A DNA stretch of 55,230 nucleotides from Novosphingobium sp. GTDB taxonomy: Bacteria; Pseudomonadota; Alphaproteobacteria; Sphingomonadales; Sphingomonadaceae. A program made the position numbers and the translations under genes. Each line of letters begins with the position of its first letter. Within the stretch, counting starts at the first letter, position 1. The notes under the pieces were generated by a model. It was given only the letters and a program-made list of their open reading frames with translations, was not told where the DNA came from and searched no databases. Shown in pieces: positions 1 to 8,150 of this stretch. The stretch spans positions 1-55,230 of the forward strand of contig NZ_JAIXPP010000041.1 of assembly GCF_027486195.1 (NCBI RefSeq). Reading direction: 5' to 3'.

Positions 1-291
1 GATGCGGTCAGCACCGCGAACACGGTCTCGACCAACAACTTTCAGGTCCTTACCGCGCAGCTTGCAAATGCCAACAGCGAGCTCTCTGCTGCCCAGGCTG
101 CCTTGAGCCAGGCGAAGTCTGCTGCTGCGGCACAGCGGCTTTATCTGACCACATATGTGCGTCCGTCGCTTCCGGAAAGCCCGGTTGGCCCCGATCGCTG
201 GATGGCCCTTCTGCTGCTGGTTGCGGGCGCAGGCATGGTCTGGGTGGTCGGTCTGCTGGTGCGCAACTCGATCCTGGAGCATAGGCTTTGA
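1..291 (+). CDS. Capsule polysaccharide export inner-membrane protein, KpsE/BexC-like (C-terminal part)
   Basis: The reading frame is open from the first base, so the 5' part lies outside the window. The visible 96 residues start with an Ala/Gln-rich stretch that looks like a periplasmic coiled coil. A single hydrophobic segment (about residues 71-91) follows, and the protein ends with a short cytoplasmic tail. This is the end structure of KpsE/CtrB/BexC polysaccharide co-polymerases, which have two membrane segments around a long periplasmic coiled coil and link the ABC exporter to the outer-membrane channel. The stop codon overlaps the TTG start of the permease gene by 4 bases, and ATPase and OM lipoprotein genes follow, which supports the call. 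Confidence 0.75.
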   Translation, partial: DAVSTANTVSTNNFQVLTAQLANANSELSAAQAALSQAKSAAAAQRLYLTTYVRPSLPESPVGPDRWMALLLLVAGAGMVWVVGLLVRNSILEHRL

Positions 292-1118
292 CCCAGACCT
301 ACCCGAGTGGTCGGATGTACGCCGCGGGGCCGCGGCGGCTGGCGCTGCGCGCTCAATTCAATGTCCTTTCTGCGTTGCTGTTCCGCGAAGCCGGCATGCG
401 GCACGGGCAGAACTTCACGCTTGGCTATCTGGCCTCAGGGGTTGAGCCGCTGGTCATAGTTGCCACGATCGGCTTGTTGTTTTCTGCGCTCTCACGAACC
501 CCGCCGTATGGTTCGAGCCTGATGCTGTTTATCGGCACGGGTGTTTTCCCGATCTATCTCTTCATCCATACCTCGCTGCGACTGCGCCAGCCGTTGAACG
601 CGGTGGCGCAGCGCCAGCGATTTCCGATCGAGCGGCCGTTTGACCATATTCTGGTGCATGCGGTTCTGCACCTGTTGAGCAGCGCACTGGTCGCGGTTTT
701 GTTCTTTGGCAGCTTGTACCTGTTTTTCGGCGTCAACGCGGCCATTCCGAGCGACCCGGTCACAGCGGTTGTCTCACTGCTGGTGGTGCTTATGCTCGGC
801 ATTGCCACGGGCATCTGCAATTCAGTCATCGCGCGGATCATTCCGGCGTGGGATTTGCTGTGGCCGGCGATTGCTCGAGCATCACTCCATTTTTCCGGTC
901 CTTACTTTGTCGCCGCTTATCTGCCGCCAGATAGCCGTTGGTACTTTGCGCTAAACCCGGTCATTCACGGTGTGAATTGGTTCCGACATGCATTTTATCC
1001 GTTTTATCCCAATCAGTTGACTGACCACAGCTACATCCTGGCTTTCACGGCGGTGTTGCTGTTCTTCGGGGTTTTGCTCGAAGCCGGCACACGCCGCTAT
1101 CTTGAAGAGAAGGACTGA
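288..1118 (+). CDS. kpsM: Capsule polysaccharide ABC exporter permease, KpsM/BexB-like
   Basis: The 276-residue protein has about six hydrophobic segments arranged like an ABC-2 type permease, and its length is close to KpsM (about 260). The N-terminal cytoplasmic stretch with a LLFREAG-like element and the Arg-rich RQRFPIE loop after the second membrane segment match KpsM/BexB proteins. It would form the inner-membrane channel for undecaprenol-independent, lipid-linked capsular polysaccharide. The start is TTG at 288, overlapping the KpsE stop. The ATPase gene begins 3 bases after its stop, so the cluster is one operon. The substrate cannot be read from the sequence. Confidence 0.85.
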   Translation: MTQTYPSGRMYAAGPRRLALRAQFNVLSALLFREAGMRHGQNFTLGYLASGVEPLVIVATIGLLFSALSRTPPYGSSLMLFIGTGVFPIYLFIHTSLRLRQPLNAVAQRQRFPIERPFDHILVHAVLHLLSSALVAVLFFGSLYLFFGVNAAIPSDPVTAVVSLLVVLMLGIATGICNSVIARIIPAWDLLWPAIARASLHFSGPYFVAAYLPPDSRWYFALNPVIHGVNWFRHAFYPFYPNQLTDHSYILAFTAVLLFFGVLLEAGTRRYLEEKD

Positions 1119-1121
1119 GCG

Positions 1122-1874
1122 ATGATCAGGCTCGACAATGTCAGTTTCGCCTATCAGCGTGGTCGGAACGAACTTGATCGCGTGTCGATCGAGTTGCCTT
1201 CGCATCGCCGGATGGCAATTCTGGGCGGGCAGGAAACCGGCAAGACTACGCTGATCGGGCTTCTCGCCGGTGTCATCGATCCAACTGGCGGGCGCATTGA
1301 ACGGCTGGCTCATCTGTCGTTTCCGGCGGGCTACAATCGTGCCTTTCGCCTTGCCAATACAGTCAGACAGAATGTCATCTTTGCCGCTCGTGTCTATGAT
1401 GCCGATCCCGGTGAAGTGGTCGATTTCATTTGCGGGATCCTAGATCTGAATGACTGGATTGATCGTCCAATGCGCGATCTCCCGGTTCAGACCCGCCGTT
1501 CGGTCGCATATGCGCTGACCTATGCGCTCCCGTTCGATACCTATCTTTTCGACAATATCATCGGTCCCGGCGATCCGGCAACGCGCGATCTCTGGCGCGT
1601 GTTGTATGAGGCACGGACGGCGACGGCGGGGGCAGTGCTCGCGACCCGGCAGCCCCGCGTGGCGGAGACCTACTGCGATTGCGCACTCGTGCTGCGGCGC
1701 GACGCCCATCCCGTCTTTTTCGAGAATCTGCGTGAAGCGACGGCCCTGTTTGAAGCGGAAGCCGCTGCCGACCAGCGGGCGAACGCCGTCGGCCACGACC
1801 AACCCGCGGTTGATACGCCGACATTCGATGAAGGCAGTGTTGGAAATCAAGCCTTGGCCAAAGTCGCAGACTGA
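1122..1874 (+). CDS. kpsT: Capsule exporter ATP-binding protein, KpsT-like, with eroded catalytic motifs
   Basis: This 250-residue protein aligns by eye along its whole length with KpsT/BexA ATPases and sits directly after the permease. The Walker A motif is intact (G35-G-Q-E-T-G-K-T42). Other motifs are not. The Q-loop region reads AFR instead of FQ. The signature, normally SSGMR in this family, reads PVQTRR (121-126). Walker B ends FDN, so the catalytic Glu is Asn145, and the H-loop His is replaced by Arg176 (LATRQ). The last 45 residues form a low-complexity acidic tail absent from E. coli KpsT. The frame is intact with no internal stops, so this is not an obvious pseudogene. It may bind ATP but hydrolyse it poorly, or work with another ATPase. 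Confidence 0.8.
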   Translation: MIRLDNVSFAYQRGRNELDRVSIELPSHRRMAILGGQETGKTTLIGLLAGVIDPTGGRIERLAHLSFPAGYNRAFRLANTVRQNVIFAARVYDADPGEVVDFICGILDLNDWIDRPMRDLPVQTRRSVAYALTYALPFDTYLFDNIIGPGDPATRDLWRVLYEARTATAGAVLATRQPRVAETYCDCALVLRRDAHPVFFENLREATALFEAEAAADQRANAVGHDQPAVDTPTFDEGSVGNQALAKVAD

Positions 1875-1960
1875 TGCGGTTTCCACCATCTTTTCCATCC
1901 CTGCCAAAGAACCTGAGGCACGCCGTGACAGATCATGAACTTTTGCCGACCGTCGCTGTA

Positions 1961-3145
1961 ATGGGCCGACTTTCGCGTGCAGGTCTTGCCCGATATCTTT
2001 TGTCCGGTGCCCTGATGGTTTCGCTTTCGGCCTGCGCGTCGATGCCGATTACCGGTCCGCTTTCAAAGCAGATTTTGGCAGAAGGCAGCAGCGAGGCGCC
2101 GCCTTACCTGCTGGTTCCCGTTGATCGGATCACCCTCACGGCACTGTCGCATGCCACCCTTGACGGGCTCAGCCCGCTGGCCAGTCCTGCGCCGCCGCCG
2201 GTCGTTACGATCCATGTCGGTGATGCCGTTTCGGTCACGCTTTGGGAGTTCGGGAGCGGCCTGCTCGGCCCGGTCAACGCGGCCACGGCGTCACAGCCGG
2301 GTCTGGTCGGCGCGCAGAGTGCGACGGTGCCGGTCCAGACGGTTGATCAGTCGGGTACCATCATGGTGCCCTTCGCGGGTGAAATCCGTGCAGCGGGCCT
2401 CACCACGCGCCAGGTTCAGCAGGCGATCATCGCTGCTCTTCGCGGGAAGGCCAACCAGACCCAGGCACTCGTCCAGGTCGTGCAGACGACCGACAATGCC
2501 GCGACCATCAGTGGCGACGTCAATCGTCCCGGTCGGGTTCCGTTGATGTGGGCCGGGACGCGCCTGCTTGATGCAATCTCGCAGGCGGGTGGAACCACAG
2601 GCAAGGCGCGCGACATGATCGTGCAGCTGACGCGCGGCGGGGTGGTGCGCTCCGTGCGGCTTGTCGAGTTGCAGACCATCCCGACCGAAAACATCTATCT
2701 GGTGCCGGGCGATCTCGTCACGTTGTCGCAGGAGCCACAGACCCTGGTCGTGCTTGGCGCGACAAACCGCAATCAGGAGGTGACCTTTGCCAAGGCGAAG
2801 GTGAACCTTGCGGAGGCGCTGGGCAATGGCGGCGGGCTCAATGATAGTCTCGCTGATCCCTACGGTGTCTATGTGCTTCGGTACGAACCAGTGGAGGTGG
2901 CGAAGTCGTTGCGGACCGAACCCTTGCCTGACTATCTGGCGGCCAATTCGACGGTGCCGGTGGTATATCAGGTCAATCTCAGATCTGCGGACGGCCTGCT
3001 CCTGGCGCAAAGCTTCTCGATGCATGACCGGGACGTTGTTTATGTTGCGACTTCGCAGTCGGTGCAGGTGGGCAAGCTGGCGGAGCTGTTCAACCAGATC
3101 GCCAACATAGGCAAGAGCCGTTCGACCCAACGCTTTACGTACTGA
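1961..3145 (+). CDS. Outer-membrane polysaccharide export lipoprotein, Wza/KpsD family
   Basis: The ATG at 1961 gives a clean lipoprotein signal: basic residues, a hydrophobic stretch and the lipobox LSAC. The same frame is open from ATG 1874, which overlaps the kpsT stop, but that would add 29 residues ahead of the signal peptide, so 1961 is preferred. The mature part has a polysaccharide biosynthesis/export segment (DQSGTIMVPFAGEIRAAG) followed by SLBB-like units (SGDVNRPGRVPL, GATNRNQEVTF), as in Wza, KpsD and BexD. These proteins form the outer-membrane channel for capsule or exopolysaccharide. It ends the export operon of KpsE, KpsM and KpsT. Confidence 0.85.
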   Translation: MGRLSRAGLARYLLSGALMVSLSACASMPITGPLSKQILAEGSSEAPPYLLVPVDRITLTALSHATLDGLSPLASPAPPPVVTIHVGDAVSVTLWEFGSGLLGPVNAATASQPGLVGAQSATVPVQTVDQSGTIMVPFAGEIRAAGLTTRQVQQAIIAALRGKANQTQALVQVVQTTDNAATISGDVNRPGRVPLMWAGTRLLDAISQAGGTTGKARDMIVQLTRGGVVRSVRLVELQTIPTENIYLVPGDLVTLSQEPQTLVVLGATNRNQEVTFAKAKVNLAEALGNGGGLNDSLADPYGVYVLRYEPVEVAKSLRTEPLPDYLAANSTVPVVYQVNLRSADGLLLAQSFSMHDRDVVYVATSQSVQVGKLAELFNQIANIGKSRSTQRFTY

Positions 3146-3359
3146 CCGTTATTCGCATGGCAGCACCCCGGTAGCTGGAAACAGACCATGGTGAGCCGGG
3201 GAAACTGCCGAATGATGCGGTCACCCGCCTCGGGGGGAAGCATCCAGCGCCAGTGTGCCTGTGGGGCCCTCCGCGGCCTTGATTCGATGGGCACCAGCAA
3301 GTCGAGGTTACAAGCTGTGGTAAGCAACGATGCATGATGTTGTGAAAAGGAGTTCGGTG

Positions 3360-4373
3360 ATGGTCAAGGACGGTCCGGCCGCAACGGGATTGGGCGCGGC
3401 GGAGCCACATCCTGACGTGGAACCGATGCGCATGGTGCGGTTCAACCCGGCGTTTTCGCGTTTGCTCGGGAATATCAGCCCGACTGCGATGAGAGTTCCA
3501 TCGATGATGTCCATGCTCGAACGACGTGTGCTGTTCACACTCGCGCGCGAGCGTTATTCAGGGACCGGGGTGATCGTCGATGCGGGCATATTCCTTGGCG
3601 CGTCGACGGTGTGTCTCGGCGAGGGGCTTCGGCTGAACAAGGATTTCAAGACGATCTCCAAGCTCTGGAAGAAGCCGATCATTTCGTTCGAACGAGGAAT
3701 CATCAACCCCGGTATGCCGGCGTTTTTCAAACGCAATAATGTCGAAGGCATGGCAGAGGCGGGCGAGTCGTTTGCTGAAGCGGTCCAGGCCAACATCCGG
3801 CCGGTAAGCGATCTGGTCGATCTTCGGTTGGGTGATATTCTCGAGACCGGGCAAGGCATCACCGATCCGATTGAAATTCTGTTTCTCGATGTGCTGAAGC
3901 TTCCGGAAATCAGCCGCTTTGTTGTCCGTAATTTCTTTCCGCGATTGATTCCCGGTGTCTCGATCATTGCGCAGCAGGATTATTTTTACGATCGACTGCC
4001 CTTCATCAAGACGGATCAGGAGTTTTTCGCAGACTACTTCACCTACATCGGCGAAGTCTGCTCGACCGCGCTGTTCCTTTGCACCAAGGCCATCCCGGAA
4101 TCTGCGATCAACGCGCTTGAGCAGGGACTTCCTGCGCGTGAGCAGGAACGTTTGGCCAGCGTTGCCATGCAACGTTCATGCGATCCAGCACGCCGGTATA
4201 TGATGGCGCTTTCCAAGGTACGGCTGGTCAAGCAACTGTACGGCAGCGAGAGCGCGCAAGACTATCTGCAGTTAGTCAGGAACGACTTTCCTGAACAGGT
4301 CGCATCCGATCTGCCGCGCCTGAAAGACGCGCTGGTGGCTGTTGAACGCGCGTGCTCAGGTTTGGATGAGTAA
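3360..4373 (+). CDS. Class I SAM-methyltransferase-like protein of the capsule cluster
   Basis: The start at ATG 3360 is chosen because AAGGAG (3347-3352) lies 7 bases ahead; an upstream ATG at 3330 lacks such a site. The 337-residue protein has a glycine-containing strand-loop (VIVDAGIFLGAST) that resembles motif I of Rossmann-fold methyltransferases. A later strand, IEILFLDVLKLPEISRF, and the following IPGVSIIAQQDYFYD resemble the acidic motif and carrier strand of family-24-like methyltransferases found in polysaccharide clusters. No signal peptide or membrane segment is seen. It is 214 bases after the export lipoprotein, so it may be separately transcribed. Modification of a sugar is an inference from location, and the substrate is unknown. 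Confidence 0.55.
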   Translation: MVKDGPAATGLGAAEPHPDVEPMRMVRFNPAFSRLLGNISPTAMRVPSMMSMLERRVLFTLARERYSGTGVIVDAGIFLGASTVCLGEGLRLNKDFKTISKLWKKPIISFERGIINPGMPAFFKRNNVEGMAEAGESFAEAVQANIRPVSDLVDLRLGDILETGQGITDPIEILFLDVLKLPEISRFVVRNFFPRLIPGVSIIAQQDYFYDRLPFIKTDQEFFADYFTYIGEVCSTALFLCTKAIPESAINALEQGLPAREQERLASVAMQRSCDPARRYMMALSKVRLVKQLYGSESAQDYLQLVRNDFPEQVASDLPRLKDALVAVERACSGLDE

Positions 4374-4508
4374 TTTGATCGTTTGGTGAGGCTATCGGCG
4401 GGCTTGACCGGAGCGGACCTTACCGGCCTGGTGCTGGGGACCGAGCCCGCCCAGCCTTACTTCCGGCGTCGCCGTGATCAGATCCTGTCGCTGATTGCGT
4501 CAGACTGA
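4374..4508 (+). pseudogene. 44-codon in-frame open stretch after the methyltransferase stop, possible gene remnant
   Basis: After the TAA at 4371-4373 the same frame stays open for 44 codons to TGA at 4506. It gives a protein-like sequence with LTGADLTGLVLG, an Arg cluster YFRRRRD and a hydrophobic end. GTG at 4386 could start a 40-residue peptide, but no ribosome binding site is evident. It may be the 3' remnant of a decayed gene, a recent C-terminal truncation of the upstream gene by a stop mutation, or chance in GC-rich DNA. Confidence 0.25.
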
Positions 4509-4520
4509 TCCGGCAATCGG

Positions 4521-5600
4521 TCAGCGCTCGTTCCCGGCCTCGTCGCCAAACGCGATCGCTGCGATGCGTTGGTTGACCGGCGTTGCGCATGCGCCGCCCT
4601 GCTTGGCATAATTGCGCCAGAACATCACCCCGGAGAGGCGATCGCGGATGATCGCCTGACGCACGAAGCGTGCATCATCAAGCGTCGTCCCCGCCAATTC
4701 GAAATCGATCAGCAGACGCCGGGTGTCCACCGGTCCGCCCGCTTTGACGATGGCCAGCTGCGCTGCGTAACTTGCGGGGAGCGAGCTTTGCGCATTCCTG
4801 CTCCACAAGACCAGCGTGGTCCGGTCGAACAGCGCCACGATCCGGTTCGCGTTCTCGGCGGTGACGCCGGTGAACCGCTGTTGCCCAGGGGAATCAAGCG
4901 GATTGATCAGCAGGATGACCTGCTTGCCCGCAGCATGGACCAGCTTGGCATAGGAGGCCAGAAACCGCTCGGTCGTCGGCGGGTCGCGACCGTCCTGCAC
5001 CTCATAGTCTAGGACAATCCCGCTCGCTTGGGGAGGCAGTTGGCCCGATGCCAGCACGCAGGTATCAGCCGGTGATCGAGGGGCCGTATCGGGCAGCGCT
5101 TCTTCGCTGGTCAGCGTGATCCCCGCATCCTGGGCATAGCGACGCGCGCGGGCATTTTTCCCCAGCAGGCTGGACGCCTGCGCCAGAGTGCAGGCATTGG
5201 CCCGGTCGATCGAGCTGAACGCCGAGCGATGGCGTCGGTTGCCCGTCCATGACGGTTCGATGTTCAATTTCCGAATGATCTGCCGCCCGTCAGCGCCGAC
5301 CAGCGGTGTCGCGGCGCGATTGGCCCAGTGGTAGTACCAGGTCCGGATGCCGCTGGGTGCCGATGCGAGGCGGCCCAATTGCCCCGATGCCGCCGCGGAC
5401 AGAGGATAGTATGGATAAGACCCGTGGCCGCTTGGCGGCGGTGCCTGTTGATAGACTTCGAACCGCAACCGGGCATTGTCCGCTGCTGAGAAACAGTCGG
5501 GGCCGGGAACTGTGGCAGCCACTCTCGGGAATGTCACCAGAGCCAGCCCGACAGAGGCAAGTGCGACCATGCCAATCATGCGCGGCCTTCGCATAGCCAT
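4521..5600 (-). CDS. Exported protein of unknown function, possible TIM-barrel glycosidase-like fold
   Basis: The 359-residue protein has an N-terminal signal peptide (Arg-rich start, hydrophobic core, cleavage near VAATVPG). The interior alternates strands and helices. Segments such as GIVLDYEVQDGR, QVILLINPLDS, TTLVLWSR, LLIDFELAG and SGVMFWRNYA look like successive strands of a beta/alpha barrel with acidic residues at strand ends, as in glycoside hydrolase-like proteins. I do not recognise a named family and no catalytic pair can be assigned. It lies 42 bases downstream of another exported unknown on the same strand, so the two are probably co-transcribed. Three cysteines (CFSA, NACTL, ADTC) and a fourth near the end could form disulfides. 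Confidence 0.6.
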   Translation of the reverse strand: MAMRRPRMIGMVALASVGLALVTFPRVAATVPGPDCFSAADNARLRFEVYQQAPPPSGHGSYPYYPLSAAASGQLGRLASAPSGIRTWYYHWANRAATPLVGADGRQIIRKLNIEPSWTGNRRHRSAFSSIDRANACTLAQASSLLGKNARARRYAQDAGITLTSEEALPDTAPRSPADTCVLASGQLPPQASGIVLDYEVQDGRDPPTTERFLASYAKLVHAAGKQVILLINPLDSPGQQRFTGVTAENANRIVALFDRTTLVLWSRNAQSSLPASYAAQLAIVKAGGPVDTRRLLIDFELAGTTLDDARFVRQAIIRDRLSGVMFWRNYAKQGGACATPVNQRIAAIAFGDEAGNER

Positions 5601-5642
5601 CAGAGACCTACCCCTATCAATCCGACCTGGAGCTCAGCTCAG

Positions 5643-6242
5643 TCAGGCCACAGACTTGCCGGTTCCGGATGCCACGAACCGGACCTTGCATTCGCCCTGA
5701 TAGACATGATTGGTCTGAAAGCGCGTGAGCTCCGCCGCGCGGGTCATGAAGAAGTTCGCGGTCTGCGTCGCTGGATCATACTTGTTGATCACGATGACGT
5801 TGAGCAGGTCTCCCGCAATGACGGCAGAGAGTTCGGTCCGCTCAGGCCAGTAATCGATCGCCCGGTCGAACGTTCCGTTGTTGGTGGGCGCGATGTTGCC
5901 GGGATCCGCGAGGATCCGGGTGCGCGGATCGACCGGCTCCGGCTCGTCCTGCGGTTCGGGCGGCGGCGCGGTCCGAACCGGGATGCCGGGCAGTGCAAGC
6001 GTCAGCGGGTAGACGGCATCATACTGCAGTTCGGCCGAAGTCTGGAGCTTCTCCGGATCGAAGTTGGTGATGTGCCGCACCGAACAGGTCAGCTGCCGAT
6101 CGGGCAAGCGCGCCTTCATGTCGTGACCCTCCGTGCCGGAAGCTGGCCGAGGGGCAGCCAGCAGCGGCGACAGGGCCGGGCCTGAGCCCAGCATCGCGAC
6201 GAGGAGAGCGGTTTTGATCAGCGGTGAAAGGGCATGCTTCAT
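5643..6242 (-). CDS. Exported hypothetical protein
   Basis: The start at 6242 is chosen because it begins directly with a signal peptide (MKHALSPLIKTALLVAMLGSGPA); an upstream in-frame start at 6341 would run into the divergent hydrolase gene. The 199-residue product has a Pro/Glu-rich linker (PPPEPQDEPEPVDP) in the middle and a C-terminal part with VIAGDLLNVIVINKYD. Two cysteines are visible in the mature chain (LTCSV and GECKV). I do not recognise the family. It is the first gene of a two-gene minus-strand unit with the barrel-like protein, and is divergent from the SleB-type hydrolase with about 100 bases between. Confidence 0.6.
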   Translation of the reverse strand: MKHALSPLIKTALLVAMLGSGPALSPLLAAPRPASGTEGHDMKARLPDRQLTCSVRHITNFDPEKLQTSAELQYDAVYPLTLALPGIPVRTAPPPEPQDEPEPVDPRTRILADPGNIAPTNNGTFDRAIDYWPERTELSAVIAGDLLNVIVINKYDPATQTANFFMTRAAELTRFQTNHVYQGECKVRFVASGTGKSVA

Positions 6243-6339
6243 GGTGCGAATGCAACGATTCCTGCCGGGGGCGATAAGCCACCCATCAAGGGAAATTGTG
6301 TCAATCAAATGAAACAAAAACTGTTCAGGACCATTGGTC

Positions 6340-7248
6340 ATGGTCTCCGCAAAACTCTCGGTCTTTCCTTGTCATGTTGCGGCACGCGGGTGGGCGGTCC
6401 TTGCGCTGCTCGCGGCGGCAGCCGTGCCGCAAGGCGCGCTTGCCGAGGACGGGTTGGAGCAGGCTGGCACGGGCGTACCGGCGCTGACGATTGGCGCCAC
6501 TCCTGCGCGGATCGGACCGGCCAGCACTCCGTTGTTCGTCCGCAGCGCTCCGGAGCCGGACGCTGCTGCCGCCTACAATCCTCTTTCGTCGTATGCGCCC
6601 CCGGCTGTTAGCCAACTTGATGTCGGCAGCCTTCCTGCTGCCGTGACCGCACAGAGCCGCGCGCTCGATTGCCTGACCATGGCCATCGCCTATGAAGCGG
6701 GCCGCGAGCCGCTGGCCGGCCAGCAGGCTGTGGCGCAGGTGATCCTCAATCGCACCCGCGTCGCCCGCTTCCCGAGTTCGGTCTGCGGGGTGGTGTTCGA
6801 TGGGTCCCAGCGCACAACCGGCTGCCAGTTCACGTTCACGTGTGACGGTTCGATCCGCCGCCGCTTGCGCGAAACCACTCTGGAAAGCGCGCGGATGGCC
6901 GCGTTGTCGGTGCTGTCCGGTCAGGCGCCCGACCGCGTGAACGGGGCAACCCATTATCATGCCAACTACGTGAATCCCTATTGGGCCTATACCGGCATGC
7001 GCGTAGCGCAGATCGGCGCTCATATCTTCTACCGGATGCCAGGCGAAGCGGCCGGGGCCGCTGCCGCGTCGCTCGCCGGCGAAGAGCCCGAGCTTGCAGC
7101 GCTTGCGGCTTCGCGCCTGCGGGGGCGACCTGCGCTGCGAACACGCGCGCGCGTGGCACCGGGCGCGACGCAGCGGTTGTTCGCGCCGTGGGGCGTGCCG
7201 ATCGCCGCCGCAGGCGATGCCAGCCCTGCGCCCGTTGGACAGAACTAG
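6340..7248 (+). CDS. SleB-type cell wall hydrolase (Hydrolase_2 family)
   Basis: ATG 6340 is preferred over the TTG two codons upstream. A signal peptide (about residues 1-35, ending GALAE) precedes a linker and then the SleB/CwlJ-type domain. The diagnostic element is LTMAIAYEAGREPLAGQQAV followed by QVILNRTR, with the proposed catalytic Glu in YEAG; RTTGCQFTFTCDG and ATHYHANYV follow. This family cleaves peptidoglycan glycan strands (lytic transglycosylase-like). The C-terminal 60 residues are Ala/Arg-rich and poorly structured. In non-sporulating alphaproteobacteria such proteins probably remodel the wall in the periplasm, an inference here. The gene converges with the T2SS operon; only 47 bases separate its stop from that of gspK. 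Confidence 0.85.
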   Translation: MVSAKLSVFPCHVAARGWAVLALLAAAAVPQGALAEDGLEQAGTGVPALTIGATPARIGPASTPLFVRSAPEPDAAAAYNPLSSYAPPAVSQLDVGSLPAAVTAQSRALDCLTMAIAYEAGREPLAGQQAVAQVILNRTRVARFPSSVCGVVFDGSQRTTGCQFTFTCDGSIRRRLRETTLESARMAALSVLSGQAPDRVNGATHYHANYVNPYWAYTGMRVAQIGAHIFYRMPGEAAGAAAASLAGEEPELAALAASRLRGRPALRTRARVAPGATQRLFAPWGVPIAAAGDASPAPVGQN

Positions 7249-7295
7249 GTGGCTATTCGATTGCGGTACGGCGTCGCTGTGCCCGCTGAGGGACT

Positions 7296-8150
7296 TTAGA
7301 TCACCCGCCGCATGACGTAAGGATGGTCGGGCTTCCCGGTCAATTCGACAATCGCCTGAAGGCGGTACCGCCCGCGACCGGGTGTCGTCGCTTCTACCGC
7401 TATGGTTATGGGCCGCCCCGTCCACGACACCTGATCGGAAAAGCCGATTGCCGTGCGCTGCCCGTTCAGTTCGCGCTGGCGTTCGATGCCCGCGATGGCA
7501 CCGCGACTGTCGCCGATTGCCGCAAGGGCCTGGGGCCCGGCATAGCGCGGGGAGAAGGGTACGGCATCGCGCTCCACGGTGACGAAGGAGCGGAGGCGGT
7601 CAACGACCGCAGGCGTGAAGCCGCGGATCATGCCCAGTTCGTCGATGCTTTGCACGCCGCCGTTGGGCGGGGTGACCTTCTGCTGCTCGTAGTACGAGGC
7701 CTCGGCTCCGTCCGGCAGGGCTTCATCGTCGGAATCCTGCCAATCCAGCAACGAATCGCGCGCAACGTTGCGCGCGTGGCCCTCGAGACCCGCTTCGGTC
7801 AGCATGCGCTCGATGACGGGTGCCTCGATCGCATTGATGTTCACCTTGCCGCGCTCATCGATCAGTGTGATGGCGATGTGGGCACCGCCGAAGTCGAGTT
7901 CCTGCGCGCGACCATCGAGCAGCGCCAGTGTGGTGGCGTCGCGGTTGATCAGCCCGTGCAGGGCGATCGCCAGCCCGCTTTCCGCTGCCAGCCGCGCCTG
8001 CGCGCTCGACAATTCGCCTTGCCCCTTGGCCAGATCGATGCGGGTCGCGCTGATCACGACGAGCGCGATTGCGGCAAAGACGGCCAGGCTGGCGACCGCG
8101 GCAATCAGGGCAAAGCCGCGCTCGTGCGCGTCTTGCGGCATGGCTATCAT
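7296..8150 (-). CDS. gspK: Type II secretion minor pseudopilin GspK
   Basis: The 284-residue protein starts with a short basic leader and the prepilin-type segment ERGFALIAAVASLAVFAAIAL, cut after Gly by prepilin peptidase. The large globular domain has the GspK features: the stretch DERGKVNINAIEAP, the LLDWQDSDDEALPDGAE calcium-binding-like acidic element and an SIDELGMIRGFTP helix-hairpin-like segment. GspK caps the pseudopilus tip with GspI and GspJ. Its start overlaps the gspD stop by 4 bases. Its position at the very end of the operon, after gspD, rather than beside gspJ, is unusual. No gspO prepilin peptidase gene is in the window. Confidence 0.9.
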   Translation of the reverse strand: MIAMPQDAHERGFALIAAVASLAVFAAIALVVISATRIDLAKGQGELSSAQARLAAESGLAIALHGLINRDATTLALLDGRAQELDFGGAHIAITLIDERGKVNINAIEAPVIERMLTEAGLEGHARNVARDSLLDWQDSDDEALPDGAEASYYEQQKVTPPNGGVQSIDELGMIRGFTPAVVDRLRSFVTVERDAVPFSPRYAGPQALAAIGDSRGAIAGIERQRELNGQRTAIGFSDQVSWTGRPITIAVEATTPGRGRYRLQAIVELTGKPDHPYVMRRVI

